Counted from the stretch's first letter, positions 17,327-24,273 are shown. The stretch: DNA of 64,000 bases from 62-47 sp044463945 (GCA_044463945.1 JBIQLW010000004.1:1-64000), one strand, 5' to 3'. Numbers and translations are program-made. The notes: generated by a model not told the origin, from the sequence alone.

Positions 17327-17854
17327 ATGCACGCCCCCTTGCCGTCCGCCTCGCGCATGGCGCTGTCGCAGGACGGCGTCATCGAAGGCTACGCCAGCCT
17401 GTTCGGCGAGATCGATCAGGCGCGCGACATGATGATGCCCGGCGCGTTCGCGCAGACGCTGCGGCAGCGCGGCTTGCGCAAGATCCCGATGCTGTTTCAG
17501 CACGACGCCTCCGAGCCGGTCGGCATCTGGCTGGAATTGCGCGAGGACATTCGCGGGCTGTGGGCGCGCGGCCGGCTGATTCCCGACGTCGCGCGCGGCC
17601 GCGAACTGCTGGCGCTGGTGCGGGCGGACGCGATCGACGGGCTGTCGATCGGCTACCGCACCGTGCGCGGCCGCGTCGATCCGCGCTCGCGCATCCGCAA
17701 GCTCTATCAGGTCGATCTCTGGGAAATCTCCATCGTCACCTTCCCGCTGCTCGCCGGCGCGCGCATCGCCGGCGTCAAGGCAACGACCGCGCCTTGCGCC
17801 GTGCGCCGCCTCGCGCGGCGACGCGTCGGGACGGGGCGAGAGCGTGTTGCGTGA
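17327..17854 (+). CDS. HK97 family prohead protease (GTA gp4)
   Basis: 175 residues from the ATG at 17327. Cleaves the scaffold part of the capsid protein during head maturation. The herpesvirus/HK97 assembly-protease residues are visible: H59 in MLFQHD and S107 in DGLSIGY, with GYASLFGEIDQARDMMMPGAF at the N-terminus and the downstream LWEISIVTFPLL. In most GTA clusters the capsid gene follows directly; here 2.4 kb of extra genes intervene. Confidence 0.93.
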   Translation: MHAPLPSASRMALSQDGVIEGYASLFGEIDQARDMMMPGAFAQTLRQRGLRKIPMLFQHDASEPVGIWLELREDIRGLWARGRLIPDVARGRELLALVRADAIDGLSIGYRTVRGRVDPRSRIRKLYQVDLWEISIVTFPLLAGARIAGVKATTAPCAVRRLARRRVGTGRERVA

Positions 17855-17873
17855 AGGGGGCGAGGTGACGACG

Positions 17874-18299
17874 ATGAATCCAGCTTACGAGACCGCACGG
17901 CAGGGGCGCTGGCTGCGGCCCGACGCCCATCGCTGGCTGCGCCCGGACGCGGCGCGCTTCCTCGTTCCCGGCACCGATCCGGCAAGCGTGTTTCCGGCGC
18001 TGCAACGCAAATTCAATCCGGATCAGCCGCGCGTGCCCGCCGGAAATCCGGACGGCGGCCAGTGGACGGGGGGTGAATCTTCGGAAGCTATCTCTGACGC
18101 GAATGTTGATCCTATTGTTCCGGGTGCGCGTTACGCTAATGTCGTCAGGATTTGTGTTGCGGGTTCTCGTTCGTTAACCACCGACTATCTGGGCAACAAA
18201 ACGTTTTGGGTCATCTACGATTGCGCCGGAGGGCGGTCGTTTCGTGTTCAGGGGACCGGCCACAGCTTTCCGGGAATTCTCCTCGATAGGTTTCGATAA
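17874..18299 (+). CDS. PDGGQWT-module protein 1 with short variable C-terminus (putative toxin-type cargo)
   Basis: 141 residues from the ATG at 17874; an in-frame GTG at 17844 is an alternative. Residues 13-65 are an N-terminal module (LRPDAHRWLRPDAARF, NPDQPRVPAGNPDGGQWT), whose DNA is identical over 157 bp to the gene at 18.8 kb. The C-terminal 75 residues (VRICVAGSRSLTTDYLG, YDCAGGRSFRVQGTGHSFPG) are different and have no function I recognise. Lower GC than the capsid gene. The modular build, conserved N-terminus plus exchangeable tip, resembles polymorphic toxins, but toxicity of this tip is not shown. Confidence 0.6.
   Translation: MNPAYETARQGRWLRPDAHRWLRPDAARFLVPGTDPASVFPALQRKFNPDQPRVPAGNPDGGQWTGGESSEAISDANVDPIVPGARYANVVRICVAGSRSLTTDYLGNKTFWVIYDCAGGRSFRVQGTGHSFPGILLDRFR
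17913..18069 (+). repeat. 157-bp direct repeat, copy 1 (PDGGQWT module)
   Basis: By eye identical base for base to 18806-18962. It starts immediately after the TGG codon at 17910 and ends inside the codons after GGQWT. Perfect identity over this length, with dissimilar flanks, indicates recent duplication or gene conversion. Confidence 0.85.
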
Positions 18300-18332
18300 T
18301 CTCAATGTTGTAGGTGTTCTCGGAGATCGACC

Positions 18333-18695
18333 ATGAACGGCAGGCAGGACCATTATTTCAGGCACCCGCGCTCGGTCACGATATCCGCCGCGGCGATGAG
18401 GCACGCTCGCACCTTTGCGAAGTCGGTCGGCGGTTCGGAGCGGGGCGGCCGGGTGGTGGCCTTCAACTGGGCGGATCAGGTCAGCGAACGTGACAGCTTG
18501 CATGATACGGAGCGCCAGCTCGGAGCCTGTCTGATGATCGGCGCTTATCAGCGCGATCAGGTTCCGGCGGACGCGGTTGCCGTGAGCGACGGCGTCGCCC
18601 TGACGATCCATGTCCCGGACCATGCCTGGCCGTCGCCGACCCGAAGACTGATCGATGTTGACGACGCGAAGCCGTTCGGCCTGACGCTGCGCTGA
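18333..18695 (+). CDS. Hypothetical protein, candidate immunity partner of PDGGQWT protein 1
   Basis: 120 residues, starting 33 bases after the preceding gene, with GGAGA upstream. No confident family. The C-terminal VAVSDGVALTIHVPDHAW and RLIDVDDAKPFGLTL vaguely recall the HesB/A-type carrier fold, but the conserved cysteine triad is absent, so it would not bind Fe-S by that mechanism. Position directly behind a tip-bearing gene is that expected of an immunity protein; this is inference only. Confidence 0.45.
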   Translation: MNGRQDHYFRHPRSVTISAAAMRHARTFAKSVGGSERGGRVVAFNWADQVSERDSLHDTERQLGACLMIGAYQRDQVPADAVAVSDGVALTIHVPDHAWPSPTRRLIDVDDAKPFGLTLR

Positions 18696-18763
18696 GTGGA
18701 AACGGAATCCGCGACATGGAGATCGCGTGGCGCGGGTCGCGGTACATGGAGAGGTGGGAGGGT

Positions 18764-19432
18764 ATGGTGAATTCAATTTACGAGACCGCGCAGCGCGATC
18801 GCTGACTGCGGCCCGACGCCCATCGCTGGCTGCGCCCGGACGCGGCGCGCTTCCTCGTTCCCGGCACCGATCCGGCAAGCGTGTTTCCGGCGCTGCAACG
18901 CAAATTCAATCCGGATCAGCCGCGCGTGCCCGCCGGAAATCCGGACGGCGGCCAGTGGACGGATGGCGGGGGAGGCGGTGTTGAACTCGTTCAGTACCGG
19001 CCTGAGAAGCGTCCGGTGGATTTGCTCGAAGAGCGTGCGCGAGGCGGACATGCTGTCGAGAGGCATGTCGGGCGTAGTAATCAAACCTTGCTTAATAGCC
19101 TTCGTCAGACCCTTTCCTCCATGGAGGGCAAAGGCGATTTCGGGGACGGATTGCGCGAGGGATCATTCCCTTCGATGGAAGCGGCGAACAAGCTGGTCAA
19201 TGCAACGATTGCACGAAATCCGGATAAGGTCGATAAAGTCGTCAACGGGCTTTCGGGGCGGGAGGACCTTGACGCGATGTTCGGCTCACCGACCGGCAGC
19301 GAGGCCTATGCGGCCTCCGAGCGCGTGCAACCCTATATCAGGCCGACTTACGGTGTCCGGGTCGTTATCGTGCCTGATCGGACCAGTGCGCGAGGTTATC
19401 GCGTTGAAACTGCATTTCCTCGGAATCGATAG
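18764..19432 (+). pseudogene. PDGGQWT-module protein 2 with RNase A-like CdiA-type toxin domain, early stop codon
   Basis: Reading starts at the ATG at 18764 behind GGGAGGG. Codon 14 is TGA (18803-18805) where the sister gene has TGG. After it the same frame stays open to 19432: the PDGGQWT module, a Gly linker, then about 130 residues with GGHAVERHVGRSN, SFPSMEAANKLVNATI and GVRVVIVPD...GYRVETAFP, the pattern of the bacterial RNase A-like toxin domain (CdiA-CT). The only internal restart is a GTG at 18881 without a ribosome site. Either a recent pseudogene, a silent cassette, or rescued by readthrough. The toxin domain itself is undamaged. Confidence 0.7.
18806..18962 (+). repeat. 157-bp direct repeat, copy 2 (PDGGQWT module)
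   Basis: Second copy of the 17913-18069 module. It begins directly after the TGA at 18803-18805; upstream sequence is only loosely similar (shared TTACGAGACCGC), downstream sequence is unrelated. Confidence 0.85.
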
Positions 19433-19443
19433 GGTCGCGGATC

Positions 19444-19677
19444 ATGGCGAAATACGAGGTCGAAATCTATATCGAGGGCGTGGAATTGCGTTTGTCATGG
19501 CATGATGAATGCGAGTACTGGCTCGGACGAAAGTTCCTCGCGCAACTCGACGATCTTCCGGAAGAACAACGCCAGCAAGACCCGAACCATCTCGAATGGT
19601 ATAGCATCACAAAGGAGCAGTTCGAGAAGCTGCTCGATTTTCGCAAAGAACTACGGGAAAAACGTCAAGGCGGTTGA
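19444..19677 (+). CDS. Small acidic protein, candidate immunity to the RNase A-like toxin
   Basis: 77 residues, ATG 11 bases after the toxin stop. Acidic and soluble (YEVEIYIEGVELRLSWHDECEYWLG, DDLPEEQRQQDPNHLEWYSI), the usual profile of a CdiI/Imm protein that caps a basic RNase in the cytosol. No family recognised. Base composition is clearly AT-richer than the neighbouring structural genes, consistent with acquisition. It is intact although the toxin frame upstream carries a stop. Confidence 0.6.
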   Translation: MAKYEVEIYIEGVELRLSWHDECEYWLGRKFLAQLDDLPEEQRQQDPNHLEWYSITKEQFEKLLDFRKELREKRQGG

Positions 19678-19713
19678 CCGCACGCGGACATCTCGTGGGA
19701 CAGGATTTGCCGC

Positions 19714-20001
19714 TCAGCTTTTGAACCTGAGCGCCAGCCCGAGGCCGATGATGGCGCCGACGCAGATCGCCGCGCCGCCGGCCGCCATGCCCCAGTTGAA
19801 GAAATACTGAACCACCGCGACGAAGGATTTGTCGACGGCGCTGCCGAACAGCACGAACGAGGCCGAGAACAGGCCAAGCAGCACGGCGGCGAGCGCGATG
19901 CCGAGCCACGCGCCACGGCGTCTGTCGGGACGCATCGCGATCCACGCCGCGCCGGCCCCGGCCACCGCAAGCACAGCCCAGACAAGAATCAGAAAGCGCA
20001 T
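19714..20001 (-). CDS. Small multi-pass membrane protein
   Basis: 95 residues from the ATG (complement 19999-20001). Three hydrophobic segments: FLILVWAVLAVAGAGAAWIA, GAWLGIALAAVLLGLFSASFVLF and AAGGAAICVGAIIGLGLAL. No known domain. It is encoded against the GTA direction, between the toxin cassette and the capsid gene. A longer in-frame start exists at about 20049. Confidence 0.55.
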   Translation of the reverse strand: MRFLILVWAVLAVAGAGAAWIAMRPDRRRGAWLGIALAAVLLGLFSASFVLFGSAVDKSFVAVVQYFFNWGMAAGGAAICVGAIIGLGLALRFKS

Positions 20002-20065
20002 GACACGGCCCGGATGCGAGTTTCGCTGCGGCGAGTTGTAGCGCATGGCGCGGCGAAGTTGAAGC

Positions 20066-20182
20066 GAGGCCGTGTCCCGGGCGTCCAGTCCGTGCAACGG
20101 CGTCGTGTCCCGGGCGCGACGCGGCGTCCTCGATGCCGCTTCGCAGAACCGGAACCGCTTCAGCGGCATCGTGCCGGGACAC
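20066..20182. repeat. Intergenic repeat, family C, copy 2
   Basis: Contains GCCGTGTCCCGGGCG and, after a partial duplication, CGTGTCCCGGGCGCGACGCGGC, then CAGAACCGG and the closing CGTGCCGGGACACGG. It lies just upstream of the capsid gene and its leader. Confidence 0.7.
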
Positions 20183-20245
20183 GGCGTGGACCTTGCACAT
20201 TCACTCACCATCAGCACCACCACCCATCACCACCAGGAGAACCTC

Positions 20246-21505
20246 ATGGACTTCGACATCACCGAGACCGCGCCGGAGCACAAGTCCGGCATCGCCTACG
20301 CCGCGCGTGACAGCTACGACGACCTGCGCGTCACCTTCGAGGATTTCAAGGCGGCCAACGACGAGCGGCTGAAAGCGCTGGAGCGCAAGCGCGCCGACGT
20401 GCTGCTGGAGGAGAAGGTCGACCGTATCAACGCCGCGCTCGACCTGCAAACCAGACGGATGGACGAGCTGGCGCTGCGCCAGGCGCGGCCGGCGCTGGAG
20501 GGACGCGGCAGGCTCGTCTCCGATGCGAGCGCGCGCGAGCACAAGAGCGCGTTCGACGCCTATGTGCGCGCCGGCGAGGCGGGCGGGCTGCGGGCGCTGG
20601 AAACCAAGGCGATGTCGGCGGGCTCCGATGCCGACGGCGGCTATCTGGTGCCGCCCGAACTCGAACACGAGATCGGGCGCAGGCTTGCGGCGATCTCACC
20701 GATCCGCGCCATCGCCGCGGTGCGGGAGATTTCCGGCAGCGTCTACAAGAAGCCGTTCATGACCGCCGGGCCGGCGGCAGGCTGGGTCGGCGAAACCGAT
20801 GCGCGCACGCAGACCACCTCGCCGACGCTGGACGCGCTGTCGTTTCCGGCGATGGAGCTTTACGCCATGCCGGCGGCGACCGCGAGCCTGCTCGACGATT
20901 CCGCCGTCAACATCGACGAGTGGATCGCCTCCGAGGTCGAACTGACGTTCGCGACGCAGGAGGGCGCGGCCTTCGTCAACGGCGACGGCAGCAACAAGCC
21001 GAAGGGCTTTCTGCAATCCGACACCGTCGCCAACGGCTCGTGGGCGTGGGGCAAGCTGGGTTATGTCGCCAGCGGCGGGGCCAGCGGCTTCGCGGCCTCC
21101 CACCCCTCCGACGCGCTGGTGGACCTGATCTACGCGCTGAAGGCGGGCTATCGCCAGAACGGCGTCTTCGTCATGAACCGCAAGACCCAGGCCGCGATCC
21201 GCAAGTTCAAGGACGCCGGCGGCGGCTACCTGTGGCAGCCGCCGGCGCAGGCGGGCGGGCGTGCCTCGCTGATGACGTTCCCGCTGGTCGAGGCCGAGGA
21301 CATGCCGGACATCGCGGCGAATTCGCTGTCGATCGCGTTCGGCGATTTCCTGCGCGGCTATCTCATCGTCGATCGCACCGGCGTGCGGGTGCTGCGCGAT
21401 CCCTATTCCGCCAAACCCTACGTGCTGTTCTACACCACCAAGCGGGTCGGCGGCGGCGTGCAGGACTTCGACGCCATCAAGCTGATGAAGTTCGCCGAGA
21501 GCTGA
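20246..21505 (+). CDS. GTA/phage major capsid protein, HK97 fold (GTA gp5)
   Basis: 419 residues from the ATG at 20246, with CAGGAGAAC upstream. The N-terminal 110 residues are a coiled-coil scaffold domain (ITFEDFKAANDERLKALERKR region) removed by the prohead protease; the mature domain starts around ALETKAMSAGSDADGGYLVPPE, and GFLQSDTVANGSW and YVLFYTTKRVGGGV are typical. All regions of the fold are present, so heads could in principle assemble. Confidence 0.95.
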   Translation: MDFDITETAPEHKSGIAYAARDSYDDLRVTFEDFKAANDERLKALERKRADVLLEEKVDRINAALDLQTRRMDELALRQARPALEGRGRLVSDASAREHKSAFDAYVRAGEAGGLRALETKAMSAGSDADGGYLVPPELEHEIGRRLAAISPIRAIAAVREISGSVYKKPFMTAGPAAGWVGETDARTQTTSPTLDALSFPAMELYAMPAATASLLDDSAVNIDEWIASEVELTFATQEGAAFVNGDGSNKPKGFLQSDTVANGSWAWGKLGYVASGGASGFAASHPSDALVDLIYALKAGYRQNGVFVMNRKTQAAIRKFKDAGGGYLWQPPAQAGGRASLMTFPLVEAEDMPDIAANSLSIAFGDFLRGYLIVDRTGVRVLRDPYSAKPYVLFYTTKRVGGGVQDFDAIKLMKFAES

Positions 21506-21517
21506 GGGCGACCCGGC

Positions 21518-21979
21518 ATGACCGGACTCCCTCTCCCCGTTCTGACGGGGAGAGGGTTGGGGTGGATAGGCAGAGTTGGGCGTTATACGCCAGCTGTCGG
21601 CACGTTCATGGAAGCTCTCGATCAGGCCCATGACCTCAAGGGGCTTACGGACGCGATCAAGACGGCCAATGATCCGCCGGCGACATTGGAGGAATTGCAG
21701 GCGCGCGCACAACTTCCCAGTGAGGCTGGTTACGAAGATCACCATATCGTAGGTCAGTTCACGCAAAACAGACAGCAATTTGGTGATGACATGATTGACA
21801 GTCCTGAGAATAAGGTGCGGATTCCAACCGTGAGGCATCGGGATATCAATGGATACTATTCAAAATCCAGCGACCGGTACGACGGCTTGTCGCCGAGAGA
21901 CTATCTTTGTGGCAAGAGCTGGGATGAACAGACGCGTGTGGGGCTACAGATACTGCGCGACAACGGAGTCCTCAAATGA
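21518..21979 (+). CDS. N-terminally truncated HHIV-type nuclease toxin tip
   Basis: Open frame of 153 residues, but the first 18 translate the hairpin repeat, so the authentic protein part begins at about RYTPAVGTFMEALDQA (from about 21580). The core EDHHIVGQFTQN...FG...IDSPENKVRIPTVRHRDINGYY matches HNH/endonuclease VII-superfamily toxin domains (AHH/LHH group), with paired histidines as metal and catalytic ligands. No delivery domain or PDGGQWT module is attached, so this is probably an orphan tip. Its stop overlaps the immunity start (ATGATGA). Confidence 0.65.
   Translation: MTGLPLPVLTGRGLGWIGRVGRYTPAVGTFMEALDQAHDLKGLTDAIKTANDPPATLEELQARAQLPSEAGYEDHHIVGQFTQNRQQFGDDMIDSPENKVRIPTVRHRDINGYYSKSSDRYDGLSPRDYLCGKSWDEQTRVGLQILRDNGVLK
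21527..21563. repeat. Hairpin repeat CCCTCTCCCCGT/ACGGGGAGAGGG
   Basis: A perfect 12-bp stem with a 4-base loop 21 bases after the capsid stop, followed by TTGGGGT. It is a dispersed repeat type common in Bradyrhizobium relatives and may also act as a transcriptional brake after the capsid gene. The sequence 3' of it encodes the truncated toxin tip. Confidence 0.65.
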
Positions 21980-22350
21980 TGACATCAATTCAACCGAACG
22001 ATGCTCGCGTGAAGGATCTCGTTGCGAAATTCGTTGAGATCGGCATCGCGCAATATCGTGCGGCTTATGTCATCGACACTGCCAGATACAATCGCCTGTA
22101 TAAAACAATGCAGCACATAAGGGCCGAACTTCGGAGTATGCCTGGCGACCAGCGCCGAGCCCTGCTGCCGCTGCTTGTTCATTCCAACGTGCAAGTCAGA
22201 TTGATGGCGGCCAATACTCTGTTGAGTGTTGCTCCGATACCTGCCCGGAGAGCGCTTGAGGAGGTGAGGGATTCAGGCATTCTCCCTCAATGCGGAGATG
22301 CATCAGGCATGATCCGTGCATTGGACGATGGTTCCTTCATCCCGAATTGA
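21976..22350 (+). CDS. DUF2019 protein 1, candidate immunity protein
   Basis: 124 residues, starting at the overlap with the nuclease tip, which implies coupled translation. DUF2019 is a helical, HEAT-like family: DARVKDLVAKFVEIGIAQ, YNRLYKTMQHIRAEL, PGDQRRALLPLLVHSNVQVRLMAANTLL. GC is low (30 of 60 bases in 22021-22080, against 39 of 60 in the capsid line 20641-20700). Coupling to a toxin tip and tandem duplication suggest an immunity role. Confidence 0.7.
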   Translation: MMTSIQPNDARVKDLVAKFVEIGIAQYRAAYVIDTARYNRLYKTMQHIRAELRSMPGDQRRALLPLLVHSNVQVRLMAANTLLSVAPIPARRALEEVRDSGILPQCGDASGMIRALDDGSFIPN

Positions 22351-22410
22351 TGAAACAGAGCAAGTTGCTCGTCAGAAAAGGTTCCGGCGAAAGCATGGAG
22401 TCCTCAAGTG

Positions 22411-22782
22411 ATGACGCCAATTCAGCCGAATGATGCACGCGTAAAGGACCTCGTTGCGAAATTCATCGAGATCAGTATCGCGCAACATCGTGCGGTTTAT
22501 GTCCTCGACAGCGCCAAATATAATCGCTTGTACAAGACGATGGAGCGCGTCAAGGCCGAGCTTAAGGCCATGCCCGGCGATCAGCGGAGGACTTTGTTGC
22601 CGCTGTTGTTGCATCCGAACGTGCAGGTTCGGTTGAGCGCGGCCCATGCCGTTCTTGCGCTTTATCCCGCTTTGGCGCGCAAGACCCTTGAAGACATCCG
22701 CGATTCCGGCATCGAGCCACAGAATACAGATGCTGCGATGTCAATCAGCAATCTTGACGAGGGCGTTTATATTCCAAAGTGA
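22411..22782 (+). CDS. DUF2019 protein 2, tandem paralogue
   Basis: 123 residues from the ATG at 22411 (a GTG three bases earlier is possible). Similar over its whole length to the DUF2019 protein just upstream (identical in NDARVKDLVAKF, YNRLYKTM and PGDQRR), with divergence in the C-terminal third. It is preceded by GGAGTCCTCAAGTGATGAC, nearly identical to the toxin-end/immunity-start junction at 21965-21983, so it was duplicated or left behind together with the last codons of a toxin gene. Confidence 0.7.
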   Translation: MTPIQPNDARVKDLVAKFIEISIAQHRAVYVLDSAKYNRLYKTMERVKAELKAMPGDQRRTLLPLLLHPNVQVRLSAAHAVLALYPALARKTLEDIRDSGIEPQNTDAAMSISNLDEGVYIPK

Positions 22783-22846
22783 GGGATGGCGGAGGCAGAT
22801 ATATTTGATGGCGCGTCCAGTCTGCTTTTCCTGAAAGGTAGCGACT

Positions 22847-23101
22847 ATGGCAGATGATGAGGAGTTGTATTTCACCATCTATCATATGCCGGTTCGTTTT
22901 CGGGCGCCGGTTCGCGGCAGGGAGCGGTTTCTGCGGGAGCGCCGGTTTCTTGATGATCTTGTGGCGCCAAAGGTGGGGCGCCACAAGAGCGACCGGCCGG
23001 TTCCTGATCCGGCCACGGATTTCTATATGTTGGACGACGATGAACTGGAGGCTTATTCGGCCTTCAGGCACCGGCTGGATGCCGAGCCGAAGCGCGGCTG
23101 A
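22847..23101 (+). CDS. Small hypothetical protein at the end of the cassette region
   Basis: 84 residues, mixed charge: YHMPVRFRAPVRGRERFLRERRFLDDLV then an acidic end (DFYMLDDDELEAYSAFRHRL). No family recognised. Upstream GGTAGCGAC is a weak ribosome site. Collinear with the DUF2019 pair; it could be a further accessory or immunity gene, but nothing beyond position supports that. Confidence 0.45.
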   Translation: MADDEELYFTIYHMPVRFRAPVRGRERFLRERRFLDDLVAPKVGRHKSDRPVPDPATDFYMLDDDELEAYSAFRHRLDAEPKRG

Positions 23102-23139
23102 CGACGTGAAACCGGCGGTTGATGACGACCGCTTCGTCT

Positions 23140-23448
23140 CTAGCAATAACCGTAGTCGCCGCAGGCGTAGGGCAGGCGGCCGAAGATGATCTTTGGCGAG
23201 GTGCCGTAGTACGAGCGGTAGCGGAACGATTTCGGCTTGCCGTAATAGCCGTTGACCAGCGGCGGGATATCGACCTCGGGCGCGAACACCGTCTCGTAGT
23301 CGTCATCCGCGAAGCGGGGCGTAGCGGCGTGGAGCGGCGCGGGCGCGGCGAAGATCGCGCCGAGGCGGCTGTTCACCGGCAGGTCGGCGGCGTGCGCGCT
23401 GACGGCGAGGCCGGTCGCGGCGGCGGCAAGGGCGAACAGGCGGAACAT
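23140..23448 (-). CDS. Small secreted protein of unknown function
   Basis: 102 residues with a clear signal peptide (MFRLFALAAAATGLAVSAHA, cleavage after AHA). The mature part is Tyr/Pro-rich (VDIPPLVNGYYGKPKSFRYRSYYG) and ends with two cysteines (ACGDYGYC). No known domain. Encoded against the GTA direction, downstream of the serine protease on the same strand. Confidence 0.65.
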   Translation of the reverse strand: MFRLFALAAAATGLAVSAHAADLPVNSRLGAIFAAPAPLHAATPRFADDDYETVFAPEVDIPPLVNGYYGKPKSFRYRSYYGTSPKIIFGRLPYACGDYGYC

Positions 23449-23514
23449 GCGGACGCTTCCGGTGATTCGCGAAAAGGCTAGCGCCGGGACTTTAAGAAAC
23501 CTTAACGCATCGCC

Positions 23515-24273
23515 TCAGCGGCCCCGCCAGTCCTGCGCGGTGCGCGCGATCCAGTCGCGGTAGCGCGTCAGCGGCGTGACGCCGGTGAGGCCGCCGCAGC
23601 CGGCGGCGTTGCCGGCAGCGGTGGACCAGCTCACCACGCCGACGATTACCGCGCGGCCGTCCTGCGTCTCGAACACCGGCGCGCCGGAATCGCCGGTGCA
23701 GGCCCCTAACCCGCCGCGCGCGTTGTTGGTCGCGGGATCGACCAGGCGGATCTGCAACGAGCCGGGGCGGCCGGTGGCGGCGAGTGTCGCCGCGCGCACG
23801 GTGCCGCCGCTCCGGCCGTCGCCGGGGGTGGTGACGCCGATGCCGGCGACGGTGTAGCGCGCGCCGGGCGCGATCGGCTCGCGCGGGCTGCCGAACGGCG
23901 CCGGCGACTTGGCCGCCATCGGCTCGGTGAGCTGCATCAGCGCCACGTCGGCGCTGGCGCGGTGAGCGGCGATACCGCGGCTGTTGTACTGCGGATGCGT
24001 TGCGGCGCGGCGCAGGTCGAGCAGCCGCGGCTGCCGCTTCGCGTCATAAGCGACGATCCTGGCGGCCGGATCCGCCGCCACGCAATGCGCGGCGGTGAGC
24101 ACGATGTCCGGGGCGATCAGCGCGCCGGTGCAGAAATTGCCGCGCGAGCCGACCACGGTGACGACGGCGCGGGCAAGACCGCTATCGGCGGCCGGCGCGC
24201 CGCCGACCATGGCGCTTGCGGGCGAGAGCGCGGCGAACAGCGCCAGCGCGATGGACAACTGAAATCGTTTCAT
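23515..24273 (-). CDS. Secreted trypsin-like serine protease (S1 family)
   Basis: 252 residues from the ATG (complement 24271-24273). Signal peptide ends at SPASA. The catalytic triad is complete: H63 in LTAAHC, D109 in ADVALMQL and S196 in CTGDSGAPVF. VGGAP near the start resembles the IVGG activation site. Periplasmic or secreted. It sits in reverse between capsid-side cassettes and gp6, an odd place for a chromosomal protease; whether it serves the GTA is unknown. Confidence 0.88.
   Translation of the reverse strand: MKRFQLSIALALFAALSPASAMVGGAPAADSGLARAVVTVVGSRGNFCTGALIAPDIVLTAAHCVAADPAARIVAYDAKRQPRLLDLRRAATHPQYNSRGIAAHRASADVALMQLTEPMAAKSPAPFGSPREPIAPGARYTVAGIGVTTPGDGRSGGTVRAATLAATGRPGSLQIRLVDPATNNARGGLGACTGDSGAPVFETQDGRAVIVGVVSWSTAAGNAAGCGGLTGVTPLTRYRDWIARTAQDWRGR

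Noticed and set aside
21518..21580. First 18-20 residues of the nuclease-tip frame as a real N-terminus
   Set aside because: They translate the CCCTCTCCCC hairpin repeat; the reading frame is open by chance.
23490..23506. TTAAGAAACCTTAACG as a CtrA box upstream of the small secreted protein
   Set aside because: The spacer between TTAA half sites is six, not seven, bases; other positions are too weak.
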